From NCBI GenBank assembly GCA_900128395.1, contig LT649560.1, positions 1-20,288 on the forward strand: a stretch of 20,288 bases of DNA. Reading direction: 5' to 3'. Positions 9,234 to 18,161 of this stretch are shown in pieces; the stretch's first letter is position 1; each line of letters begins with the position of its first letter. The DNA comes from Stramenopiles sp. TOSAG23-2. Its lineage: Eukaryota; Sar. The translations under genes were made by a program, and so were the position numbers. The notes under the pieces were generated by a model, which was not told where the DNA came from, ran no database searches, and saw only the letters and a program-made list of their open reading frames with translations.

Positions 9234-10811
9234 ATGAACGAGGATAATCAAACGGATTATGCATTGCTTCCACCAGACGGGGATGGGGAAAGAAGTCATA
9301 GTAACAATAACGAAGATGATTTAGAAAGTCCTTTAGTTGGTGGCAGTAAAATACCTTTAAAAGAAAGTTATCCAGAAGTCATGCTTGTTGCTTTAGCAGC
9401 ATTTTCAGCATATGCAGCTTTTGTTGTATTGCAGCATAAACTTGCAGATGAGTTTTTTAAGGATACCGTTTTAACAAAAGATGCCTTAGAAGTAGCAAAA
9501 AGAGAATTTCAACATGGTAAGTAACATATTATTACTGATTATATAGGCAAAAACTTGTGTGTTTTTCAACTACATTCAAAGATAATAATAATTTGATAAT
9601 AAATAATACATATATATATATTATATATATATATGTACATACATACATACTAACAATTTTGCGATTTTATCATATACATACATATATATATAAATACATA
9701 GCATGTTCATTTAATTACATTGGTAATATGGTTTTTCGTATTGGGCACAACTTTGTATTGGGATGCCTTTCACCAAGACAAAGAGTTTATTTTGCATTAG
9801 GAGCTATTGGAACTGCTATGAGTATTATTACATTTCTAGTTATTATATTTCAATATCATTGGATAGGATTTATTTATATGGCATATTTTCTGGGTGGATG
9901 TGGTATTGGTACCATATCACCAAATTTATTATCCTGTATTACACCACTTGGTCATGATACAAAAGTATGGGCGATATCCGGTATGCCAGTAGGATTTAAT
10001 CTGATCTCCATTGGTGGTTTTGCAGCGTAAGTATATCTCTATATATCGTTGTTTTTGTTATTAAATGATCATCATCATCGCTCTAACTTCGATCCTCATT
10101 TTTGCTATTTGTAGGCAAGCATTAGGCGCGCCGTTGATCTCATTATATATTTTTGTATGTGCTCTAATTTTCCTTGCCGGCTTTATTTTCTTTACACGTG
10201 TGCCTCACATACCGATGAAAAATAATTCCGTGACAGTAACTGATTTCATAACGAATTTGAAAAAATGGAATGAGTGGTTCCCAAAAATAAAGTTTAATGG
10301 TTTGGCGCTAATGATTGATATGTACTGCGTGTCGTTTTTCAGTGCAGCATTGTTATATATTTATAATGATAGTCGACCAGGAGTTGGACAAGTTCCTTTA
10401 TTTGGGGAAGGTACCTATTTGGTGTCTCATGATTGGTTTTTTGCAATTACAAATTGCTTAACATTTGCTGGGGATACTGTATCAAGGAAATACGCCTATT
10501 GGGCAAAACCACGTTCTCCATTGTTATACCTTTTGCTTTCTATTATTGGCGCCGCTGCATGTTTATCAAAAATTGCAATATTAGCACCGCTTGGAATGTT
10601 TTGTGTTTTCTTTGCAAATGGGGCTATTTATGGAACGAGCACACGATATATTGACAACGCCGTAGATAAGCGATATAATTTAATTGCTTTAAGTATTTGG
10701 TTATTTATTGGTGATTTAGGAAGTGTAACAGGTAGTAATACATATGAATACATTATTGCTGGATTATGTACGAACCATGGAAAACATATATGTGTCCATA
10801 AAACTGCATGA
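9234..10811 (+). CDS. ENT-like (SLC29-like) multi-pass transporter, two introns
   Basis: The joined exons 9234-9516, 9702-10026 and 10115-10811 encode 434 residues. The cytosolic N-terminus is acidic with DYALL and ESPLV, possible endolysosomal sorting signals. About eleven hydrophobic segments follow: one near 46-65, five in the exon 2 to early exon 3 product, five more in exon 3. The eleven-helix plan, the length, GDTVSRKY in the eighth segment (compare the D..GR motif of equilibrative nucleoside transporters) and a short C-terminus point to the ENT family. However, the usual first-helix PWN motif is absent, so another major-facilitator-like family such as battenin is not excluded. Substrate cannot be told. 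Both introns begin GTAAGT and end AG, and both keep the frame (phases 1 and 2). This is the only gene here with clear internal introns. Confidence 0.75.
9517..9701 (+). other. Intron 1 of the ENT-like gene
   Basis: GTAAGT at the 5' end, ATAG at the 3' end, and a perfect TACTAAC branch sequence near 9647-9653. Removing these 185 bases joins ...FQH to ACSFNY at a GCA codon (phase 1). The intron is AT-rich with TATATA and CATA repeats. Confidence 0.85.
10027..10114 (+). other. Intron 2 of the ENT-like gene
   Basis: GTAAGT at 10027 and TTGTAG ending at 10114, with CTCTAAC as a branch-site candidate near 10080-10086. Removal of 88 bases joins ...GGFA to AQALGAP across a GC/G codon (phase 2), keeping one membrane segment intact. 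Confidence 0.85.
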
Positions 10812-11339
10812 TTATTTTTTTAATACCCATGTAAAAAGATATATTCGTATATAAAAAAAGTCAAACTAATATACCATGCACGTCGTACTTTTTACGAACT
10901 TGTTATAGACACAAGTGTAAGATAATATTATATATATGAGATATATTATATTTAATGAGAATCGTGGTATGAATGTATGATATGATACGAAGTATCATGT
11001 ATTATATATATTATATATTGTATATATATATATACGAAGTATAATGTATCATATACGTATCATATGATATGATACGTTACACATGTGGTTATATGATATC
11101 ATAATTTTAAATATGAACAGTGCATATATATTTAAAATAAAATATTTATTTTATTATATAAATATGATATGGTATGCATAAGATAATACATTTTTATATT
11201 TTATAAAATAATATTTCTATATTACAATATATATATCGTACTCGAGTATACGTCGTGTTACAAAAGAGGAAAAATTAAAAAAATATATATTTTATACAAA
11301 TATAATCATGTATACAATTAATTATGGGATATACGTAAT
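10812..11339. other. Tail-to-tail spacer with palindromic ATGATATCAT motifs
   Basis: This 528-bp convergent spacer is strongly AT-rich. Around 10960-11105 it holds repeated GATACGAAGTATC-type and ATCATATGAT palindromes, including ATGATATCAT at 11093-11102, also seen in the Sm D1 tail-to-tail spacer. No gene is seen. Confidence 0.5.
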
Positions 11340-11657
11340 TTATTTTAAATTCTTACTCTCAGCTTGAACTTGAGCTAATTGTTGTTTTTGTTCTTGTGAC
11401 AGTCCATCCCATTCATCTTTAGTTAAATGTCTTCCAAAAGTAATTTTACTCTGATCATCACTTTCAATCGTTTTCTGCGTATCCAATGTCCCTGCATATT
11501 GCTCCCATTGCTCCATAAATTGCTTTACAAATTCTGGTGAAGCTTCTTTATGTTGTCGAAATTCTTCTTTTACATATTTATCTCCCATCTCCTTCATTTG
11601 AAATGGTAATTTTTGCCTATGAAGCCTTAATATTCTTCTGTATAAATTCAAGGCCAT
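11340..11657 (-). CDS. SDHAF3: Succinate dehydrogenase assembly factor 3 (ACN9 family, LYR protein)
   Basis: The 105-residue product matches the ACN9/SDHAF3 family, mitochondrial matrix LYR proteins that help mature the iron-sulfur subunit of succinate dehydrogenase (complex II). The LYR tripeptide is at residues 5-7, followed by RRILRLHRQKLP and the family's hallmark GDKYVKEEFRQHK at about 25-37, then FMEQWEQYAGTL. The frame extends three codons upstream to a GTG, but the only ATG is at 11655-11657. No cleavable mitochondrial presequence is apparent, which is common for LYR proteins. The C-terminal end is Glu/Gln/Lys-rich. The gene is intronless within the frame and divergent from the next gene. 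Confidence 0.93.
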   Translation of the reverse strand: MALNLYRRILRLHRQKLPFQMKEMGDKYVKEEFRQHKEASPEFVKQFMEQWEQYAGTLDTQKTIESDDQSKITFGRHLTKDEWDGLSQEQKQQLAQVQAESKNLK

Positions 11658-12488
11658 GTTTTTCACCCCTATATATTTTGATGATGATAATTTTTATATA
11701 TTTATCTTTGTTTACACTGATTGAATACTTTCTAAATATGTATATGTATATAGATAGATGGATGTAACGATATCTAAAAAAATATACCTTATCTATATCC
11801 GTTTGTTTTAATAATTGTATTGTATTAAATATATATATACGAACACAATACTTACACACACTTCTGCATGCCGGGCATGCAATATGATCTTCTATTTTAT
11901 CTAAATTGTTTTGATGTTCGTTCGATGATGATTCGATGATCGCTCGGGCGCTCCTATGATCTACTATTTCCTATTTCAACTTTTATCATTTCCCTTAAAT
12001 TAAAAACACCCACAATGAATTAGAAGAAACATAGAAAACATATACTTATTAGTATATGTATATGAATAGACGACTAACGACTAGCATACGGTTTTCGGTT
12101 TTCGGAGAAAGTTTTTTTGAAAACCGTATACTAACAGCAGTGTATACCATTGTGTATATATTGTACTACATAGCGAGCTAGCTAGTCGCTAGACTACCAC
12201 CGCGTCAGTATGTCACACAGTGCCTAATTCAATAATAGTATAATAGTCCAGTACCGGTATCAATATTTATTTTCAAATTATTAATAATAATAATAATAAA
12301 TGTACTACAATTAAACAAGTGGATGTAGACAACATGTACAATATATAATAGACACCTACATAGATAGCTACATACGATTCTTCTCAATTGAAAATAGAAA
12401 TCAATATATTATTACTGCTATTGTTACATTTTCCCTTTTTTTTTCTCTTTTTTATTATTGTATACGGTTGTTGTTATTCTTGTTACAC
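11658..12488. promoter_or_regulatory. Head-to-head spacer, probable bidirectional promoter region
   Basis: In this 831-bp spacer between SDHAF3 and the SAP-like gene, a hairpin at 12086-12129 has perfect 11-bp arms (ATACGGTTTTC) and a 22-base loop with a second GGTTTTCGG. TACCGGTA is at 12252-12259, and CGAGCTAGCTAGTCGCTAG lies near 12174. A palindrome TGCATGCCGGGCATGCA occurs near 11865-11881. A pyrimidine-rich stretch (TTTTCCCTTTTTTTTTCTC) lies just upstream of the right-hand ATG. Confidence 0.45.
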
Positions 12489-13751
12489 ATGACATCTATC
12501 ATACCAAAGACGGATAGATTATTATCAGCAGATGAAATTGTTTCAAAATATGGAATTAATTTAAAAAAAGAAAAGAAACAAATTACTATATTAAATATTT
12601 CGAAATGTTCTGTGCTAGAGCTAAAGGAAGAGTTAGAAAGGCGTGGTGTTTACGATGAAGAGGATGAAAAGATATGGAAAAAATTTAAAGATTTAGAAAC
12701 GAAAATGTGGGTCGAAGGATATCAAAAAGAAAAAGAAGATATTGCAAAGGAGAAGGAGGAGGAGGAAGAAGCTAGTAATAATAATAACAACGAAAAAGAT
12801 GAAAAACCAACAACGGAAAAGAAAATGATCACAGAAGAAGAAAAAGCTGTTGAAATTGGGAAGAGATTGACTAAACCATTTGCATTGACATTTCAAGAAA
12901 TTGAGGGATGGTCCATGTACGAATTGAGACAACAAATGGATCAAAGAAAATTGTTGGAAGAAAAAGAATGGGAAAATGCGTATAAATTATTTGAAGAAAT
13001 GCTTGCAAAAGTTATACGTGAATTATTGAAAGGAGATGGTGACAATAATACTAATAAGGACAAGAAGGAGAAGAAAGAAAAGCAAAAGCAACAAGAAGAA
13101 ATGTCACCAAAAAATTTAAGCGATGAGTGGATATCTGATCGTATTAAAGAAGATACAAGTAAAGTTGGGGATGAGGATGATGAAAAAAAAAAGCAAGTAG
13201 TAAAAGATGAATTGATTGATAAAGAAACACAAAAACATTTACTTGCTGGGCAACCAGTAGGTGCTAATTTAAAACGCAATACGAATGTTAATATCAATGA
13301 ACTTGGTAAAAATGAAATACCAAATATTGAAGATATTACTGTGAAAAATGCACCGAAATTGAATATATATCAAATTCGAAAAGTACTTGAACGAAATGAT
13401 TTATTTGAGGAATATAAATCTGGTAAAAAAAAAATTAGTTTCGAAGCATGTTTGCGTTCATTAGTATCTTATATTGTTGATAAACGTGAAAAGGAAAATA
13501 TTGTTTATGCATCCACATTGGAACCAGAAATTGATTTAAAAGCACGATTACAAAAGGAAAAAGCGGAAAGAAAAGCAAAGGCAATTGAACGTAGTAGATT
13601 AAGACAAATTGCTCGAAAAGAAGCAGAAGCAAAAGCAAAAGCTGAAGAGGAACAAGCAAATACAGCTGCAGCAAATAATGATACCACTGTTAAAAGCAAT
13701 GATAATAATAGTGGTGGTGGTGGTGGTGGTGATGATGAAGAAAAGAATTGA
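12489..13751 (+). CDS. Charged coiled-coil protein with three SAP-like helical repeats
   Basis: I cannot assign this to a named family. The frame opens seven codons earlier at TTG, but the first ATG is at 12489 (MTSIIPK), giving 420 residues. Three similar helix-turn-helix segments recur: about residues 38-74 (CSVLELKEELERRGVYDE), 139-176 (WSMYELRQQMDQRKLLEE) and 288-330 (LNIYQIRKVLERNDLFEE). Each has the pattern aromatic or Leu, E/Q, L/I, R/K, xx, L/M, then E/D-R/Q and a second helix, reminiscent of SAP or similar DNA/RNA-binding motifs. Between them lie Glu/Lys-rich low-complexity linkers. The C-terminus is a Lys/Glu/Ala coiled coil (about 345-390) followed by Asn and six Gly from a GGT repeat. 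No signal peptide or membrane segment. A nuclear or RNA-associated role is a guess from composition. Confidence 0.75.
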   Translation: MTSIIPKTDRLLSADEIVSKYGINLKKEKKQITILNISKCSVLELKEELERRGVYDEEDEKIWKKFKDLETKMWVEGYQKEKEDIAKEKEEEEEASNNNNNEKDEKPTTEKKMITEEEKAVEIGKRLTKPFALTFQEIEGWSMYELRQQMDQRKLLEEKEWENAYKLFEEMLAKVIRELLKGDGDNNTNKDKKEKKEKQKQQEEMSPKNLSDEWISDRIKEDTSKVGDEDDEKKKQVVKDELIDKETQKHLLAGQPVGANLKRNTNVNINELGKNEIPNIEDITVKNAPKLNIYQIRKVLERNDLFEEYKSGKKKISFEACLRSLVSYIVDKREKENIVYASTLEPEIDLKARLQKEKAERKAKAIERSRLRQIARKEAEAKAKAEEEQANTAAANNDTTVKSNDNNSGGGGGGDDEEKN

Positions 13752-14450
13752 TGAGTGTCTCGTATATTATATATTTTATATAACTTCGTGTATAATTATG
13801 TATTTTTAAATATCGATAATACGTACGAACGTACACTCTGTAGGACAAAACTTTTGTTGTGCGTAGATTTTTATATCTAGGAGGCGTATCCGGGTCATAA
13901 AATACTAAAATATCATCCTGGCATACGATAATAAATAAATTTACACCACCATTTTATATTTTTTTTTAATAATACCTGGTAAAGAAGAATATCGTATGAT
14001 GATATTTCTCTTACGTAGTTATAGTATTTTAAGTGTTCAATTTTTTATTGATTTAAATTTTAAAATATATATTATATACTGTATATATATATAAATATTC
14101 TTCTCAAAGCACCAAATGCACAAAAAACTACTATTAATAATTTAATATAGTAAAAGAACTCGGAAATATACAACGAGAAAGAGTCTGACGACGCAGACTA
14201 GTGGAAATATATATTTTTGAAAATTAATACATTACGAAGGTAATATATATATATAATTATACAAATATTTGTATATTCTACTAATCTGGTAATATACTTG
14301 TTTAGGTAATTTTTTATATAAATGTACCAAAAAAAAAAATGAAACAACCTGAATTAATTGTTTTTGATATTATACAAATATTTGTATATTCTACTAATCT
14401 GGTAATATACTTGTTTAGGTAATTTTTTATATAAATGTACCAAAAAAAAA
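13752..14450. other. Spacer upstream of MDP1
   Basis: An AT-rich 699-bp head-to-tail spacer. ATACCTGGTA is at 13972-13981. TATATA tracts occur near 14070 and 14240. The right part holds the duplicated MDP1 5' region described separately; without it the spacer would be 586 bp. No gene is seen apart from a short duplicated frame starting at 14339. Confidence 0.45.
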
Positions 14451-14480
14451 ATGAAACAACCTGAATTAATTGTTTTTGAT
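14256..14480 (+). repeat. Tandem duplication of the MDP1 5' end (113/112 bp)
   Basis: 14256-14368 is repeated at 14369-14480, identical except for one A in a poly(A) run (11 versus 10). Each copy contains CTACTAAT then TTGTTTAG/GTAA, which looks like a branch site and 3' splice site, then the ATG and first ten codons (MKQPELIVFD). The upstream copy therefore starts a dead frame of 27 codons at 14339. It is the left member of a pair flanking MDP1. Confidence 0.95.
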
Positions 14481-15050
14481 TGTGATATGTGTTTATGGTC
14501 TCCAGAGATGTATGAATTGAGGGAAACACCAACTCAACCAGTTATAGGTAATTTAAATGGACGTGGTGAAGGAGTTATGGGTGTTAAATCTGGATCTGAG
14601 GTGGTTAAATTATTTCCTGGTGCTTTGCAAGCATTACAAGATTATGCAGATGGTAAATTTCCTAATTCAAAGATTGCTGCTGCTTCTAGCGCTGATAACA
14701 GCAGAGCTGTAGCTTGTGCGCACGCGTCCATGTCAAAGTTGGAAATTCTGCCTGGTTTAACAATGAAGGAACTATTTGCTAGAGGATTCGACACAGGCTT
14801 TACAGGCAATATTCAAATAGGAAGATCAGGTAAATTGTCTTCAAATAAAAAAACACACTTTAATGAAATACAAAAGGCTACTGGTATAGACTATGATAAG
14901 ATGGTTTTCTTTGATGATTGTAATTGGGGAGATAATTGTGCGGTTGTTGGTAGCTTAGGAGTCATAACACAAAAGACGCCAAATGGATTAACATATAATG
15001 AATTTATGAATTGTTTATCAAATTATGATAATATACAATCGAAACAATAA
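14451..15050 (+). CDS. MDP1: Magnesium-dependent phosphatase 1 (HAD superfamily)
   Basis: The 199-residue product has the HAD fold signatures of MDP1, a soluble Mg-dependent phosphatase linked to protein-tyrosine and fructosamine-6-phosphate dephosphorylation in other eukaryotes. Motif I is FDCDMCLW, with the nucleophile Asp10 and acid/base Asp12. Motif II is the Ser pair in AAASSADNSR (79-80). The Lys of motif III lies in NKKTHF (133-134). Motif IV is FFDDCNWGDN with metal-binding Asp155 and Asp156. Compared with animal MDP1 there is an insertion of about 25 residues between motif I and the helix before motif II (NLNGRGEGVMGVKSG). The frame is intact. Both its start and stop regions are duplicated in tandem (14256-14480, 15002-15243). 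A 5'-UTR intron is plausible because TTTAG lies just upstream. Confidence 0.92.
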   Translation: MKQPELIVFDCDMCLWSPEMYELRETPTQPVIGNLNGRGEGVMGVKSGSEVVKLFPGALQALQDYADGKFPNSKIAAASSADNSRAVACAHASMSKLEILPGLTMKELFARGFDTGFTGNIQIGRSGKLSSNKKTHFNEIQKATGIDYDKMVFFDDCNWGDNCAVVGSLGVITQKTPNGLTYNEFMNCLSNYDNIQSKQ

Positions 15051-15243
15051 AATTTAATATATATATATATACAAGAAACAAGAACAATATTATAATAATA
15101 CTAATATTGTATTTAATTATCATTTATGAATTGTTTATCAAATTATGATAATATACAATCGAAACAATAAAATTTAATATATATATATATACAAGAAACA
15201 AGAACAATATTATAATAATACTAATATTGTATTTAATTATCAT
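15002..15243 (+). repeat. Tandem duplication of the MDP1 3' end (120-bp period)
   Basis: 15002-15123 and 15122-15243 are identical over 122 bases with a 120-bp period. The copy covers the last codons of MDP1, the TAA stop and the start of the 3' UTR. The downstream copy is outside the gene and harmless to its frame. It is the right member of the pair flanking MDP1. Confidence 0.95.
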
Positions 15244-15804
15244 AATTCTTCTTCTCGATACTGTCAATATTTGGCTATCTCTCCATTTAAATACACACAC
15301 CTCACATCAATATTTTGTTGAAATTTTTTATTTTTTGGATAGTGAGGATATATTTTTTTTATATTTGATGATGTATCAGTACGTATTTATTTTTATAAAA
15401 AAATAAATATTCGTTGCACATTTTAGACAGAGTGTGGGTACATTTTGCATTAGAGCTGTTACAAGATATTAGTAATGCATAGGACTGACTAATATTTCTG
15501 AGATAGAGTATCCATCCCGTGGTAAATACTGCATTCAGTATTTACCGCAAGGGAAGTAAAATTTATTTTATTAAAATACTTTTAAGATTTTAACTACATC
15601 ACATATTATACAACTTTTGTAAAAAAATACATTATACGTGTCGGTATCCGTATTACGAACTCGTATTTATATCATTAGCATACCCCTCTTAAATTATTTA
15701 CAACTCTAAATTCTGAAGAATATTAATTTTTTTATTTTCAATTAATGTTTGTAAACCACTGATCAAATCAATTACAGAATTTGTTGATACCCCTCTTAAA
15801 TTAT
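15051..15804. other. Tail-to-tail spacer between MDP1 and the desaturase
   Basis: This convergent spacer is 754 bp as given and about 527 bp if the two extra duplicate copies (120 and 107 bp) are removed, matching the other convergent spacers of this window. It holds a perfect hairpin at 15521-15546 and otherwise AT-rich DNA. No gene is seen. Confidence 0.5.
15521..15546. repeat. 11-bp perfect hairpin, CATT loop
   Basis: GGTAAATACTG and CAGTATTTACC enclose CATT, flanked by CCC on the left and GGG on the right a few bases out. Lying midway between two convergent genes, it could form a stem in either 3' UTR, but it has no known signature. Confidence 0.6.
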
Positions 15805-15894
15805 TTACAACTCTAAATTCTGAAGAATATTAATTTTTTTATTTTCAATTAATGTTTGTAAACCACTGATCAAATCAATTACAGAATTTGTTGA
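15680..15894 (-). repeat. Tandem duplication of the desaturase 3' end (107-bp period)
   Basis: 15680-15787 and 15787-15894 are identical with a 107-bp period. Each contains the desaturase's final codons (about 30) and the TAA stop. Only the copy at 15787-15894 is joined to the gene; the other lies beyond the stop codon. Confidence 0.95.
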
Positions 15895-17205
15895 ATATGG
15901 TACATTATATTCTTTAAAGGTTTGTTGCATAATGTCGCGGTAAAGATGGTGTTTACTATGATCAATGCCTGGAAATAAATGATGTGCTGTATGATCATTT
16001 AAAAAACCATACATGCATAACGATAAGTAATTCCCAGAAAAACTCCCATCTGATAAATGTAATGAATGATCGGATGTACTCATCACTTGATGCCTGCCAA
16101 AATCAGTACTTGCACCTGCTTGCCCTTCATGCCATGCTGCTGTATCTCTTTGCTCCGTCCCATCTTGGCCACCTTGTTTCGCACTATGATGAACTGCTAA
16201 TGCACCAGGGGCAAATCCTAATACGAAAGATGAACATTGTATAGCAAATAATAAAAATCCTTTCATAATACCTTGGTGGTATATATAATGTAATAATTGT
16301 AATGTTGGTAAACTGTGTGCCCATTCATCTAGCTCAACATTAGCAATGCCATTTTTTTCAATTGCATTATTTAATAAATTAATTTTTGTCAATGCTGGTT
16401 GAAAAGCAAATGCCGCACTTAAACCATTCCATTGCCAAAATTTCTTCATTCCCTTTCGTGTTTCCATTTGTGTATCATCTGTAAAAACACCACCTGGTAA
16501 AAATGGAAATACATGTTCAATCGAAGTAGCTTCCCAATCTTGATGTAAGTTTGTATATTGATGATGTGATAAACAATGTGTTATTCTAGTCATTCGACTG
16601 GACCAATACGTTAAATCAACACCATATCTAAACCATCCTAACGTTTTATCTGCTTGATGCATTGAATTATGCCCAACACCCCATGTACCAATTAATGCTA
16701 AGCCACTCAAAGCAGATAAGATATATGAACCAAACATTGCCGCGCTTGAATGGACAATAAAAAATTGAAAAATAACAAGATAATTAATTAATTTCATTTT
16801 CCAATCAGGTGCAGTAGCTTCCATTGTAGTTTTTGCCTTTGTTTTCTCCAACAATGTTAATAATACTCTTTTCTTTAACATGTTGTAAAATTCATATGGA
16901 TCGTATATAAATGTGCGAGATTGCTGTCCTATTTTTTTCTCCTTCATTTTCTCTTCAAGATGATCGTAATAATAAAATTGTACAAAATAATACTCTTTTC
17001 TTTAACATGTTGTAAAATTCATATGGATCGTATATAAATGTGCGAGATTGCTGTCCTATTTTTTTCTCCTTCATTTTCTCTTCAAGATGTTTTGGAATTT
17101 GCAATGCTTTTTTACGTGCAATACCATTTTCTTTTTTTAATGCAGTATCATTATTTACAACTAATCCACCACTGAGTGTCTCCTCTGCTGTTGGTGTTTG
17201 GTCAT

Positions 17206-17238
<33 letters not shown>

Positions 17239-17608
17239 TGTTTGTCTCAAAAACCATTAACTCCTCATCTGTACAATCTTGTACGTAAAAATTTGATAGA
17301 ACGTTATCTACACGTTTCATGTCCAAATGATGCGATTCATAAGCTTCTGTACAATCATGACCTTGTGTAAATTCTATAAATTGTTTTCCTCCCGGATGAA
17401 ACTTTGCAAACTCTTTTAAATCATATAATTTATTCTTTATTCTCCATAAATGTTGATATTTAGGTTTCGTATCAGCTGTTTTTTTCGACTTCAACCAATC
17501 TATTGCATTAGCACCTGCACGTTTACCTGGAAGTGGCTGCCGGTTGCGATTTAATGGCGGGACAATTGGATAGTTACGATTTGGAAATATTTGATATTGT
17601 CTCGACAT
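15805..17608 (-). CDS. Cytochrome b5-fatty acid desaturase fusion, frame broken by a duplication
   Basis: Two frames make one gene: 217 codons from the ATG at 17608, and 380 codons from an internal Met at 16947. A 104-bp segment is repeated at a 127-bp offset (16859-16962, 16986-17089); counting it once joins them into 558 residues. The N-terminus carries a cytochrome b5 domain with the haem motif HPGG at 71-74 and a second His in ESHH at 91-94, then an Asn-rich linker. The desaturase part has the three iron-binding His boxes: HNSMH (271-275), HCLSHH (302-307) and HTAHH (497-501). Hydrophobic segments lie between. This is an ER membrane di-iron enzyme taking electrons through its own b5 domain. 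The third box begins with His where delta-5/6 front-end enzymes usually have Gln, and NDHTAHHLFPGIDHSKH recalls the cytochrome b5-related desaturase group, so regioselectivity is uncertain. Confidence 0.88.
16859..17089 (-). repeat. 104-bp direct duplication with 23-bp spacer inside the desaturase
   Basis: 16859-16962 equals 16986-17089; 16963-16985 is a 23-base AT-rich filler that resembles neither flank. The 127-bp offset is not a multiple of three, so the reading frame stops soon after the first copy (...RVLFCTILLLRSS). No GT...AG pair spaced exactly 127 bp is available to splice it out cleanly. Confidence 0.93.
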
Positions 17609-18161
17609 ATATATATTATTCTCAGTTTGAATAAACTAAAATGAATAGTTATATGATAAATATTATTACTACGCACGCGTTTAGTATTCTATAAATATAA
17701 TTGTTATTCTAATGGGATAATAGAAAAAAATATACAAGAAGAGTTTATAATAATAATGATATGCCTGTGCCAAAAGATTAGGGGGAGGGGGGGATTGAAA
17801 ATAAAAATAAATTAAAAGAAGAAGCAGATGTTGTTTGAAATGTTATTATTTTGGTTATTGTTTCTTCTTCTTCTTTGTATAATAATATTATTTTTGTAAT
17901 GTACATGGTTATGAATATTGTATGTGTATACAATACCAAGTATATAATAGGCCTAACTATTATATAATAATATTCGTCGCTATACACGATAAACAAGGGC
18001 ACCGCCGTGCACCGTGCACCGTGTCCAGGTATAGTTGCTATCCAGCTATATGCCAGTATGCATCACTTATCCTATAATATAAATACGCGTATGATATTTG
18101 CCCTCTCGAAAATAAACTTCTTTAGAAAATACACACACCACTCAAAACGGCAACAAAATGT
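17609..18161. other. Spacer between the desaturase 5' end and the WW gene 3' end
   Basis: AT-rich, 553 bp. It has a purine tract GGGGGAGGGGGGATTG near 17780, a CTT microsatellite near 17863, and a GC-richer pocket at 18000-18060 with ACCGTGC repeated three times and TCCAGGTATAG. It presumably includes the desaturase promoter on its left. No gene is seen. Confidence 0.45.

Noticed and set aside
11658-11666. Three extra N-terminal codons for SDHAF3
   Set aside because: They begin at GTG; MALNLYRR from the ATG at 11655-11657 fits the family.
12468-12488. Extension of the SAP-like protein upstream of its ATG
   Set aside because: The open frame begins at TTG and adds only seven hydrophobic codons; the ATG at 12489 is the natural start.
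17778-17796. G-quadruplex in the G-rich tract
   Set aside because: Only two uninterrupted G runs are present, not the four expected.
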